Shown here piece after piece: positions 1 through 5,969 of a stretch of DNA of 6,358 nt. This DNA is from Halanaerobiaceae bacterium (lineage in GTDB: Bacteria; Bacillota; Halanaerobiia; Halanaerobiales; DTU029), in the NCBI GenBank assembly GCA_012521855.1, contig JAAYLO010000158.1, forward strand, positions 1 to 6,358, written 5' to 3'. The notes beneath the pieces are model-generated. The model searched no databases. It saw nothing but the letters and a program-made list of their open reading frames with translations, and had not been told where the DNA came from. A program made the position numbers and the translations under genes. Positions within the stretch are counted from its first letter, which is position 1. Each line of letters starts with the position of its first letter.

Positions 1-812
1 CCAGAGAAGCATTGCTGAAATCGGGATTGTCTGCTGAAGAGATAGATTTAATCATTGTTGGTACTGTAACTGCTGATATGCCTTTTCCGGCAACTGCCTG
101 TATTATCCAGAACAGGATAGGGGCAGTAAATGCTGCTGCTTTTGACCTGGAGGCAGGTTGTTCGGGATTTGTTTACAGTCTGGCAGTTGCTGCACAGTTC
201 ATTGAAACAGGATTTTATGAAAATGCCCTGGTAATAGGGGCAGAGACCCTTTCAAAGATAACAGACTGGGAAGACCGCAGTACCTGTGTACTGTTTGGTG
301 ATGGTGCGGGTGCAGCAGTACTGAAGGCAGTGGATAAAGGCGGTTTTCTGGCTTTTGATCTTGGTGCAGATGGCGAAGGGGGAAAAAGCCTCTATATACC
401 TGCAGGGGGCTCATTGAAACCTTCCAGCATATCAACTGTGGAAGAAAGAGAGCATTTTATCAAGATGGAAGGTAATCAGGTCTTTAAATTTGCAGTAAAG
501 GCTATGAGCCAGTCTTCTGTCCGGGTTGTGGAAAAGGCCGGGTTAAGACCTGAAGATGTTGATCTTCTGGTACCGCATCAGGCCAACACCAGGATTATCC
601 AGGCTGCTGCCAGCAGACTGAATTTGAGTGAAGAAAAAGTTTTTGTGAATCTCCCCAAGTATGGAAATACTTCAGCTGCATCTATCCCCATTGCGCTGGC
701 TGAAGCCCATGAAGAAGGTCTGATAAAAAATGGTGATTATGTTGTACTGGTCGCTTTTGGTGCAGGATTGACCTGGGCTTCTACAGTTATCGAGTGGAAT
801 GAGGGCGAATAG
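1..812 (+). CDS. fabH: FabH, beta-ketoacyl-ACP synthase III (5' end missing)
   Basis: FabH condenses acetyl-CoA (or a branched acyl-CoA) with malonyl-ACP, the first elongation step of type II fatty acid synthesis in the cytosol. The frame is open from the first bases (Arg-Glu-Ala before the TTG at 12), so that TTG is not the start; by comparison with E. coli FabH about 60 N-terminal residues lie upstream of the window. The thiolase-fold catalytic triad is complete: Cys in EAGCSGF (codon 159-161), His in VPHQAN (576-578) and Asn in YGNTSAAS (666-668). The glycine-rich FGDGAGAAVL segment and the C-terminal FGAGLTWAS motif are also present. The protein ends a few residues after that motif, the normal family end. 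The stop is TAG, followed directly by the fabK ATG in the same frame. It is the first gene of the visible fab operon. Confidence 0.97.
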   Translation, partial: REALLKSGLSAEEIDLIIVGTVTADMPFPATACIIQNRIGAVNAAAFDLEAGCSGFVYSLAVAAQFIETGFYENALVIGAETLSKITDWEDRSTCVLFGDGAGAAVLKAVDKGGFLAFDLGADGEGGKSLYIPAGGSLKPSSISTVEEREHFIKMEGNQVFKFAVKAMSQSSVRVVEKAGLRPEDVDLLVPHQANTRIIQAAASRLNLSEEKVFVNLPKYGNTSAASIPIALAEAHEEGLIKNGDYVVLVAFGAGLTWASTVIEWNEGE

Positions 813-1769
813 ATGTTGTTTCATCAGAATAGAATAGTAAAGTTACTGGGTATTAAGTATCCTGTCATTCAGGGCGGTATGGCCTGGGTGGCTACAGGAG
901 AGCTTGCTGCAGCAGTAAGTGAGGCCGGTGGTCTTGGTACTATAGGGGCTGGTAATGCACCTGCAGAAATTGTCCGGGAGGAAATCAGAAAAGTAAAGGA
1001 GATAACAGATAAACCTTTTGCAGTAAATGTAATGCTTTTATCACATTTTGTCGAGGAAATAATGGAACTGGTCATAGAAGAAAAGGTGCCTGTTGTCACG
1101 ACTGGAGCCGGTAATCCAGGCAAATATATTGAGAAACTTAAGGAAATAGGAACAAAGGTGATACCTGTTGTTCCCTCAACTGCTCTGGCAAGGCGTATGG
1201 AAAGACTGAAAGTAGATGCACTTATCGCTGAAGGGACTGAAGCAGGAGGACATATTGGTGAGCTGGCAACCATGGCCCTTATCCCGCAAATTGTAGATGC
1301 AGATGATATTCCTGTAATTGCTGCCGGGGGGATAGCAGATGGCCGCGGTCTGGTAGCAGCTCTTGCCCTTGGTGCTGATGCAGTACAGATGGGGACCCGC
1401 TTTATTGCCTGTAAGGAGTGTACTGCCCACCAAAATTATAAGGAGGCAGTCATAAAAGCTGCTGATAGAGATACTGTTGTTACAGGAAGGACAACAGGGC
1501 ACCTGGTCCGCAATTTAAGGAACTTTCTATCCAGAAGAATTATGGAGATGGAGAAAGCCGGAGCAAGCAAAGAAGAGATAGAGAAATATGGTATTGGCAG
1601 ATTAAGGATGGCTGTACGTGAAGGGAACATTGAAGAAGGGACGGTAATGCTTGGACAGATCGCCGGACTCATCAATAATATAAAAACCGCAAAAGAGATC
1701 ATAAATGATATCATTAATGAGGCTAATTTGATTATTGAAAACTTAAGGGGGATAAATTATAATGAATAA
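813..1769 (+). CDS. fabK: FabK, FMN-dependent enoyl-ACP reductase II
   Basis: FabK reduces trans-2-enoyl-ACP to acyl-ACP with NAD(P)H and FMN, the last step of each elongation cycle. It is unrelated to the short-chain dehydrogenase FabI. The 318 residues closely resemble Streptococcus pneumoniae FabK (about 324) from memory: IQGGMAWVA near residues 19-27, GLGTIGAGNAP at 40-50, NVMLLS at 72-77, VVTTGAGNP at 94-102, the catalytic-loop motif EAGGHIG at 143-149 with the key His147, and the phosphate-binding IAAGGIADG at 169-177 plus GTRF at 194-197. These belong to the 2-nitropropane dioxygenase/TIM-barrel flavoprotein family. The ATG abuts the fabH stop with no gap, and GAGGG at 801-805 is a reasonable ribosome site inside the end of fabH, so translational coupling is likely. 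The 3' end overlaps fabD by 8 bases. FabK-type reductases are known to be insensitive to triclosan. Confidence 0.97.
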   Translation: MLFHQNRIVKLLGIKYPVIQGGMAWVATGELAAAVSEAGGLGTIGAGNAPAEIVREEIRKVKEITDKPFAVNVMLLSHFVEEIMELVIEEKVPVVTTGAGNPGKYIEKLKEIGTKVIPVVPSTALARRMERLKVDALIAEGTEAGGHIGELATMALIPQIVDADDIPVIAAGGIADGRGLVAALALGADAVQMGTRFIACKECTAHQNYKEAVIKAADRDTVVTGRTTGHLVRNLRNFLSRRIMEMEKAGASKEEIEKYGIGRLRMAVREGNIEEGTVMLGQIAGLINNIKTAKEIINDIINEANLIIENLRGINYNE

Positions 1770-2685
1770 AATTGCCTTTATCTTCCCTGGCCAGGGTTCA
1801 CAATATATCGGGATGGGAAAGGAATTTGTAGAAAACTTTCCGGAAGCCCGTGAGATTATGGAGAAGGCTGAAAATGCACTGGATATTGACCTTATGAATC
1901 TATGTTTTAACGGCCCGCTGGATGAGCTAAGCAGTACTGAAAACACTCAACCGGCCATATATACTGTAAGTTATATGATTAATGAAATTTTAATACAAAA
2001 AGGAGTTCATCCTCATTTTGCGGCAGGCCACAGTCTTGGCGAGTATTCTGCCCTGGCTGCTGCAAGGGTCTTCAGTTTTGAGGACGGCCTTGGACTGGTA
2101 CGAAAAAGAGGTCTTATTATGAAAAATGCCTTTCCTGAGGGGAAAGGGGCAATGGCTGCTATAATAGGACTTGAAGATAAGACAGTAGAATCGATCTGTA
2201 AAAAAGTACAGGGTGATTGTGAAATCGCAAATTATAATTCACCTGGCCAGCTGGTTATCTCAGGAGAAAGGGAAGCTGTTCTGGAGGCCTGTCAGCTTGC
2301 TGAAATAGAAGGTGCCCTGAAAACAGTTGAGCTAAAGGTAAGCGGACCTTTTCATTCCTCATTAATGAAAAGTGCAGAAAAGAAATTGGCAGAAGAACTG
2401 GCTCTTTTAGAATTTAAGAGACCGGTATACCCTGTCGTATCAAATGTTACTGCCGGATTCACAAGAGAGCCTGATCAAATAAAAAGGCATTTGATAGATC
2501 AATTAAGCGGTAGTGTCCGCTGGGTGGAATCCATGAATCTGCTTATCTCTGAGAATGTGGATATATTTGTTGAGGTAGGCCCGGGTAAGGTCTTAAGGGG
2601 ATTGATGAAAAGAATCAATAAATCTGTAAAAACATATAATGTTGAGGACCTGAAGAGTCTGCAAAGTTTACTGGAAAAAATATAA
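1762..2685 (+). CDS. fabD: FabD, malonyl-CoA:ACP transacylase
   Basis: FabD moves malonate from CoA to the ACP phosphopantetheine arm, supplying the extender unit for FabH and FabF. The 307 residues match the family length. Visible motifs are FPGQGSQ at 8-14 (oxyanion-hole Gln11), GHSLGEYSAL at 89-98 with nucleophile Ser91, Arg116 in RKRG that binds the malonyl carboxylate, NYNSPGQLVISG at 157-168, GPFHS at 195-199 with catalytic His198, Gln247 before SVRW, and the C-terminal EVGPGKVL at 271-278. The ATG lies inside the last codons of fabK. A G-rich site at 1747-1751 sits ten bases upstream, so the start is well placed and probably coupled to fabK translation. A 54-base AT-rich gap follows before fabG. 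Nothing appears truncated. Confidence 0.97.
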   Translation: MNKIAFIFPGQGSQYIGMGKEFVENFPEAREIMEKAENALDIDLMNLCFNGPLDELSSTENTQPAIYTVSYMINEILIQKGVHPHFAAGHSLGEYSALAAARVFSFEDGLGLVRKRGLIMKNAFPEGKGAMAAIIGLEDKTVESICKKVQGDCEIANYNSPGQLVISGEREAVLEACQLAEIEGALKTVELKVSGPFHSSLMKSAEKKLAEELALLEFKRPVYPVVSNVTAGFTREPDQIKRHLIDQLSGSVRWVESMNLLISENVDIFVEVGPGKVLRGLMKRINKSVKTYNVEDLKSLQSLLEKI

Positions 2686-2724
2686 TACATATTTTATTAA
2701 AATCAAAATTCTGTATAATAATAT

Positions 2725-2731
2725 AAGGAGG
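2725..2731 (+). promoter_or_regulatory. fabG ribosome binding site
   Basis: AAGGAGG is a near-perfect Shine-Dalgarno sequence with eight bases to the GTG at 2740. It fixes the non-ATG start of fabG. Confidence 0.85.
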
Positions 2732-2739
2732 ATAATATA

Positions 2740-3489
2740 GTGAAATTCGATGGTAAGGTAGCTCTCATAACTGGCAGTTCAAGGGGAATCGGTGCTGAAA
2801 CTGCTTTGAAGCTGGCTGAGGAAGGTGCTGATATTGTAATAAATTATCCCTTTGAAAGTGAAAAGGATAGTGCTGAAGAAGTAGTTAATAAGATAATTAG
2901 GACAGGCAGAAAGGCTGTCATGATAGAAGCTGATGTATCAGTATTTCAAGAAGCTGAAAGCCTGGTTAAAAAAGCTGTAGAGGAATTTGGAAGGATTGAT
3001 ATTCTGGTTAATAATGCCGGTATAACAAGGGATAATCTTCTTTTCAGGATGAAAGAAGAGGATTGGGATGCAGTGATTAATGTGAATCTAAAAGGAGTTT
3101 TTAACTGTACAAAGGCTGCAGCAAAATACATGTTGAAACAAAAGTCCGGGAAAATAATAAATGTCTCATCTGTGGTAGGAATAATGGGTAATATAAGCCA
3201 GGCCAATTATGCTGCTTCCAAGGCAGGGGTTATCGGTTTTACCAGGTCAATTGCCAGAGAGTTTGCCAGCAGAGGTATAACAGCTAATGCAGTTGCTCCC
3301 GGGTTTATTGAATCAGATATGACTGCTGTATTGTCTGATAAGGTGAAAAATGAAATGCTGGCAGCCATACCTTTACAGAAATTCGGCAGCCAGAGAGATG
3401 TGGCCAATCTTATCGCTTTTCTGGCTTCTCCTGAAGCAGATTATATAAATGGCCAGGTTATTAATGTTGATGGAGGAATGGTCATGTAA
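2740..3489 (+). CDS. fabG: FabG, 3-oxoacyl-ACP reductase
   Basis: FabG reduces beta-ketoacyl-ACP to the (R)-3-hydroxyacyl-ACP, normally with NADPH. It is a classical short-chain dehydrogenase of 249 residues: Rossmann motif TGSSRGIG at 11-18, NNAG at 91-94, and the catalytic set Asn116, Ser144 (in NVSSVVG), Tyr157 and Lys161 (NYAASKAG). It continues with VAPGFIESDM at 185-194 and a C-terminal DGGM. The start is GTG, chosen because a near-perfect AAGGAGG lies eight bases upstream and because the N-terminus MKFDGKVALITG aligns with other FabG proteins. It sits between fabD and acpP, as in many bacteria. Other short-chain dehydrogenases share the motifs, but the fab context makes FabG secure. 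It would be expected to form a tetramer. Confidence 0.97.
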   Translation: MKFDGKVALITGSSRGIGAETALKLAEEGADIVINYPFESEKDSAEEVVNKIIRTGRKAVMIEADVSVFQEAESLVKKAVEEFGRIDILVNNAGITRDNLLFRMKEEDWDAVINVNLKGVFNCTKAAAKYMLKQKSGKIINVSSVVGIMGNISQANYAASKAGVIGFTRSIAREFASRGITANAVAPGFIESDMTAVLSDKVKNEMLAAIPLQKFGSQRDVANLIAFLASPEADYINGQVINVDGGMVM

Positions 3490-3510
3490 AGAGAGAAGTT
3501 AATTATCTGA

Positions 3511-3520
3511 AAGGGGGTGA
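3511..3520 (+). promoter_or_regulatory. acpP ribosome binding site with tandem ATG
   Basis: AAGGGGGTGA pairs well with the 16S rRNA end if one G-U pair is allowed. It is followed by AATGATG, giving two in-frame start choices (3522 and 3525). Spacing favours the second. Confidence 0.7.
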
Positions 3521-3521
3521 A

Positions 3522-3758
3522 ATGATGGCAGACGTATATCAAAGAGTTGTTGATATTATTGTTGAAGAACTGGCAGTTGATGCTGACGAAGTTACTCCCG
3601 AGGCTTCATTTATAGATGACCTTGGTGCTGATTCACTGGATGTTGTAGAATTAGTAATGGCTTTTGAAGAAGAGTTTGATATTGAAATTCCTGATGAGGA
3701 TGCAGAAAAGATTCAAACCGTACAGCAGGCTGTAGATTATATTGAAGAGAATTTATAA
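3522..3758 (+). CDS. acpP: AcpP, acyl carrier protein
   Basis: AcpP is the small acidic carrier that holds growing acyl chains on a 4'-phosphopantetheine arm and shuttles them between the Fab enzymes. The attachment serine is in the DLGADSLD motif (Ser38 counted from the first ATG, Ser37 from the second). It is followed by the recognition helix VVELVMAFEEEFDIEIPDED, which is typical of the family. The product is 78 residues from 3522 or 77 from the second ATG at 3525. The second fits better: it gives the usual MADVY-type start and leaves seven rather than four bases after GGGGG at 3513-3517. The gene follows fabG by 32 bases and is followed by a long hairpin, so its transcript may end or be processed there. 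The holo-ACP synthase needed for activation is not in the window. Confidence 0.97.
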   Translation: MMADVYQRVVDIIVEELAVDADEVTPEASFIDDLGADSLDVVELVMAFEEEFDIEIPDEDAEKIQTVQQAVDYIEENL

Positions 3759-3769
3759 TTTAATAGCGG

Positions 3770-3819
3770 GTTATTGGCAGAGGTCCTGTCATAAAAAACA
3801 GGGCCTTTCTTCCAATAAC
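3770..3819 (+). terminator. Long hairpin between acpP and fabF, possible leaky terminator or processing site
   Basis: Two nested stems form one hairpin. The inner stem pairs AGGTCCTGT (3781-3789) with ACAGGGCCT (3798-3806), nine pairs with one G-U, around an eight-base A-rich loop. The outer stem pairs GTTATTGG (3770-3777) with CCAATAAC (3812-3819), eight pairs, separated by a small internal loop and bulge. The inner stem is followed by TTTCTT, a weak U tract, so it could end part of the transcription. That would let acpP be made in excess of fabF, as acyl carrier protein usually is. A strong uninterrupted T run is missing, so an RNA-processing or stability element is an equally good reading. 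The rest of 3759-3915 shows no gene. Confidence 0.5.
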
Positions 3820-3900
3820 TTTAATCTTAAAAATTACAAAAAACTTAAGAAAAGGAATATTTCCAGAAAATATAAAAGTGGATAGCGAAACAAAAGGTAA

Positions 3901-3905
3901 GGGGG
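3901..3905 (+). promoter_or_regulatory. fabF ribosome binding site
   Basis: GGGGG preceded by TAA sits ten bases before the TTG at 3916, with a nearer AGG at 3907-3909. It supports the TTG as the start, from which the encoded protein begins MSRRVVITGLG as expected for FabF. Confidence 0.6.
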
Positions 3906-3915
3906 CAGGTAAATC

Positions 3916-5157
3916 TTGAGCAGAAGAGTTGTTATCACAGGTCTGGGTGTTGTTTCTTCACTGGGAATGTCTGTTGATGAGTTCTGGAATAATATAATAA
4001 ATGGCAAATCAGGTATCAGTAGAATTGAAAAATTTGATACAGGTGAATTCTCAAGCTAGATTGGGGCAGAAATAAAGGAATTTAACCCGGAAAAATATAT
4101 CAGTCCCAGGGAAGCTAAACATTTAGCCATGTTTACTCAATATGCAATATTTGCTGCCATGAGTGCTTTAGAGGAATCCGGACTGGAAATAAATGAGGAA
4201 AATGCTGAAAGGATAGGGGTCCTGATTGGCTCAGGCATCGGCGGTATTGAGGTCTTTGAAGGACAAATAGAGAAATTGATTAAAAAAGGCCCTAAAAGGA
4301 TTAGTCCTTTTTTTATACCGATGATGATTTCTAATATGGCGTCAGGCCATGTCTCGATTTATACAGGGGCCAAGGGCCCGAATAGTAATGCGGTAACAGC
4401 ATGTGCATCCGGGACAACTGCTATCGGAGAAGCTGTGGAAATCATCAAGCGGGGAGATGCTGATGTAATGATAGCTGGTGGTACAGAAGCCTCTATTACC
4501 CCGTCTTCCGTTGCCGGTTTTTCCAATATGAAAGCACTCAGTTTCAGGAATGATGAACCGGAAAAGGCCAGCCGCCCTTTTGATGCTGACCGGGATGGAT
4601 TTGTTATTGGTGAAGGAAGCGGTGTGCTTATTCTGGAAGAACTGGAGTCAGCATGTAAAAGGGGTGCAAAGATCTATGCAGAGGTTCTTGGCTATGGTAC
4701 ATCCGGAGATGCCCATCATATCACCCAGCCTGATCCAGGCGGTGCCGGGGCGGCAAGGGCAATGGCTATGGCTATTGGAAAAGCCGGTATAAACTATGAT
4801 GAAATGGATTATATTAATGCCCATGGAACATCAACACCATTAAATGATAAATATGAGACAATCGGTATCAAGAAGGTTTTTAAGGATCATGCCTATAAAA
4901 TGATGATCAGTTCTACCAAATCAATGACGGGTCATTTACTTGGCGCTGCAGGCGGTATTGAAGCTATAATCTGTGCAAAAACACTCAAGGAAGGTATAAT
5001 TCCGCCTACGATAAATTATGAAACCCCTGATCCAGAATGTGACCTTGATTATGTTCCAAATACAGCCCGTGAATATAAGAATATCAGGTACCTGATGAGT
5101 AATTCTTTCGGTTTTGGAGGACAGAATGCCTGTCTTGTTATGGGCAAATATGAGTAA
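3916..5157 (+). pseudogene. fabF: fabF, beta-ketoacyl-ACP synthase II, interrupted by an in-frame TAG
   Basis: FabF condenses acyl-ACP with malonyl-ACP in each elongation round. From the TTG the frame gives MSRRVVITGLG, then a TAG at codon 48 (4057-4059), and continues in the same frame to TAA at 5155-5157. The total is 413 codons, the usual FabF length. Counting the TAG as one residue, the catalytic Cys163 (TACASG), His303 (AHGTST) and His340 (TGHLLG), Lys335, and gating Phe400 in SFGFGG all fall at the E. coli mature-protein positions. No indel is present. The context is FSS-TAG-IGAEI, where many relatives carry Gln or Lys, so one base change from CAG or AAG explains it. Restart at ATG 4129 would lose 71 residues of the thiolase fold and has no good ribosome site. 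The gene may be freshly broken, mis-sequenced, or read through. Residues 68-71 (KHLA) depart from the common RKMD. Confidence 0.9.
4057..4059 (+). other. In-frame amber codon in fabF
   Basis: The codon TAG lies between AGC and ATT in the fabF frame. Homology resumes immediately after it without shift or gap. Bases directly around it show no duplicated or homopolymer run that would suggest an indel error. Confidence 0.95.
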
Positions 5158-5171
5158 AAGGAGTAATACTC

Positions 5172-5885
5172 ATGGTTTCATTATGTACAGAAAAATTACT
5201 TCAGGAACTGGAGAAAAAAATAAATATTGAATTTAGTGATAAAAAGATACTGCAAAGGGCCTTAACACACAAATCTTTCAGTAATGAGAACAGCAATCTG
5301 AAGTTAAGGGATAATGAACGCCTTGAATTTCTGGGTGATTCGGTATTGAGTATTGTTATAAGTACTTATATTTTTGACAATTTTCCTGATTACCCGGAAG
5401 GGGAACTGGCAAAAATGCGTTCCGTGATAGTCAGTGAACCTATCCTGGCAAAAATAGCACGGGAGATAAACCTGGGTAAATATCTTCTCTTAGGCAGGGG
5501 TGAAGAGCTTTCCGGCGGACGAAACAGGGATTCTATCTTGTCTGATGCCATGGAAGCACTGATAGCAGCGATATATCTGGAAAAGGGTATTGACAAAGCC
5601 AGGGAATTTATCATTTCCCTGTTTGAAGAAAATATAAAAGAAGTGGAAAAAGGGAAATATATACACGATTATAAGACTATCTTACAGGAACTGATTCAGA
5701 AAAAGAGCACAGACAGGCCTGTATATGTAGTAATTGATGAGAAGGGGCCTGATCATAATAAGGAGTTTACGGTTGAAGTAAGGCATGGAGATAGGAAACT
5801 GGGTACTGGCAGCGGAAACAGTAAAAAAGAAGCTGAACAGAATGCTGCGAGAGTTGCTCTGGAAACATTAGGTGAGTTGAATTAA
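5172..5885 (+). CDS. rnc: Ribonuclease III
   Basis: RNase III is a Mg2+-dependent endonuclease that cuts double-stranded RNA, notably the rRNA precursor stems, and also mRNA and antisense duplexes. The 237 residues have the standard two parts. The endonuclease domain (about 10-155) carries the signature NERLEFLGDS at 48-57 with acidic residues Glu49, Glu52 and Asp56, then Asp125 and Glu128 in SDAMEAL. The double-stranded RNA binding domain (about 166-235) begins DYKTILQELIQ and ends with the GSGNSKKEAEQNAA motif. The ATG has AAGGAG at 5158-5163, eight bases upstream, starting one base after the fabF stop, so it is probably cotranscribed with fabF. Linkage of rnc to the fab cluster is common in Bacillota. 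All catalytic residues are present. Confidence 0.97.
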   Translation: MVSLCTEKLLQELEKKINIEFSDKKILQRALTHKSFSNENSNLKLRDNERLEFLGDSVLSIVISTYIFDNFPDYPEGELAKMRSVIVSEPILAKIAREINLGKYLLLGRGEELSGGRNRDSILSDAMEALIAAIYLEKGIDKAREFIISLFEENIKEVEKGKYIHDYKTILQELIQKKSTDRPVYVVIDEKGPDHNKEFTVEVRHGDRKLGTGSGNSKKEAEQNAARVALETLGELN

Positions 5886-5906
5886 TGCAGTAAAAAGTCC
5901 ATCTTA

Positions 5907-5957
5907 CGGGATAATTTGTCTTTATTGTTCATAAGAATATAATAGAAAATTATCCCG
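5907..5957 (+). repeat. Perfect 11-bp inverted repeat with 29-base spacer upstream of the membrane protein gene
   Basis: CGGGATAATTT (5907-5917) is the exact reverse complement of AAATTATCCCG (5947-5957). Extra pairing of 5921-5926 with 5941-5946 (one G-U) can extend the stem past a three-base bulge. No T run follows, so it does not look like a standard terminator. The right arm ends on the first G of the downstream ribosome site, so folding could limit translation of the next gene. As DNA, the arms are about 40 bp centre to centre and flank a candidate -10 box. Confidence 0.65.
5916..5943 (+). promoter_or_regulatory. Candidate promoter for the downstream membrane protein gene
   Basis: TATAAT at 5938-5943 is a full -10 match. 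TTGTCT at 5916-5921 matches the -35 consensus at four of six bases with a 16-base spacer. Initiation would fall near 5950, about 20 bases before the TTG start. The region is AT-rich, so chance matches are easy and this remains tentative. Confidence 0.3.
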
Positions 5958-5961
5958 GGGG
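5957..5961 (+). promoter_or_regulatory. Ribosome binding site of the membrane protein gene
   Basis: GGGGG followed by TG lies eight bases before the TTG at 5970. An in-frame TGA at 5967-5969 touches that TTG, so no earlier start is possible in this frame. Its first base belongs to the inverted repeat arm. Confidence 0.6.
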
Positions 5962-5969
5962 TGTTATGA

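Noticed and set aside
12..14. TTG at 12 as the fabH start
   Set aside because: The frame stays open upstream to the window edge, and the catalytic Cys would be at residue 50 instead of about 112, so the gene is cut by the window.
1704..1715. Perfect 12-bp palindrome AATGATATCATT
   Set aside because: It lies within fabK codons for Asn-Asp-Ile-Ile in AT-rich sequence, and nothing nearby supports an operator.
1726..1740. Sequence resembling a FabT-type operator (ATTTGATTATTGAAA)
   Set aside because: It is not a palindrome, because the right half should read CAAA, and it lies inside the fabK coding sequence.
2714..2719. TATAAT before fabG as an internal promoter
   Set aside because: No acceptable -35 lies 16-18 bases upstream, and initiation would fall within the ribosome site at 2725-2731. 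The AT-rich gap makes a chance match likely.
3871..3876. TATAAA as a -10 box for a fabF promoter
   Set aside because: The sequence 17 bases upstream (AGAAAA) is not a -35, and no other pairing at 16-18 bases is better.
4550..4792. 80-residue + strand open frame inside fabF
   Set aside because: It is a shadow of the fabF coding frame, with no family resemblance and no ribosome site.
4129..5157. ATG 4129 as the true start of a shorter FabF
   Set aside because: In-frame homology to FabF extends upstream to the TTG at 3916, no good ribosome site precedes 4129, and the first 71 residues are part of the fold.
199..5614. Several minus-strand open frames of 60-134 residues
   Set aside because: Each lies opposite a conserved gene, has low-complexity Ser/Ile/Leu-rich composition typical of antisense shadows, and matches no family.
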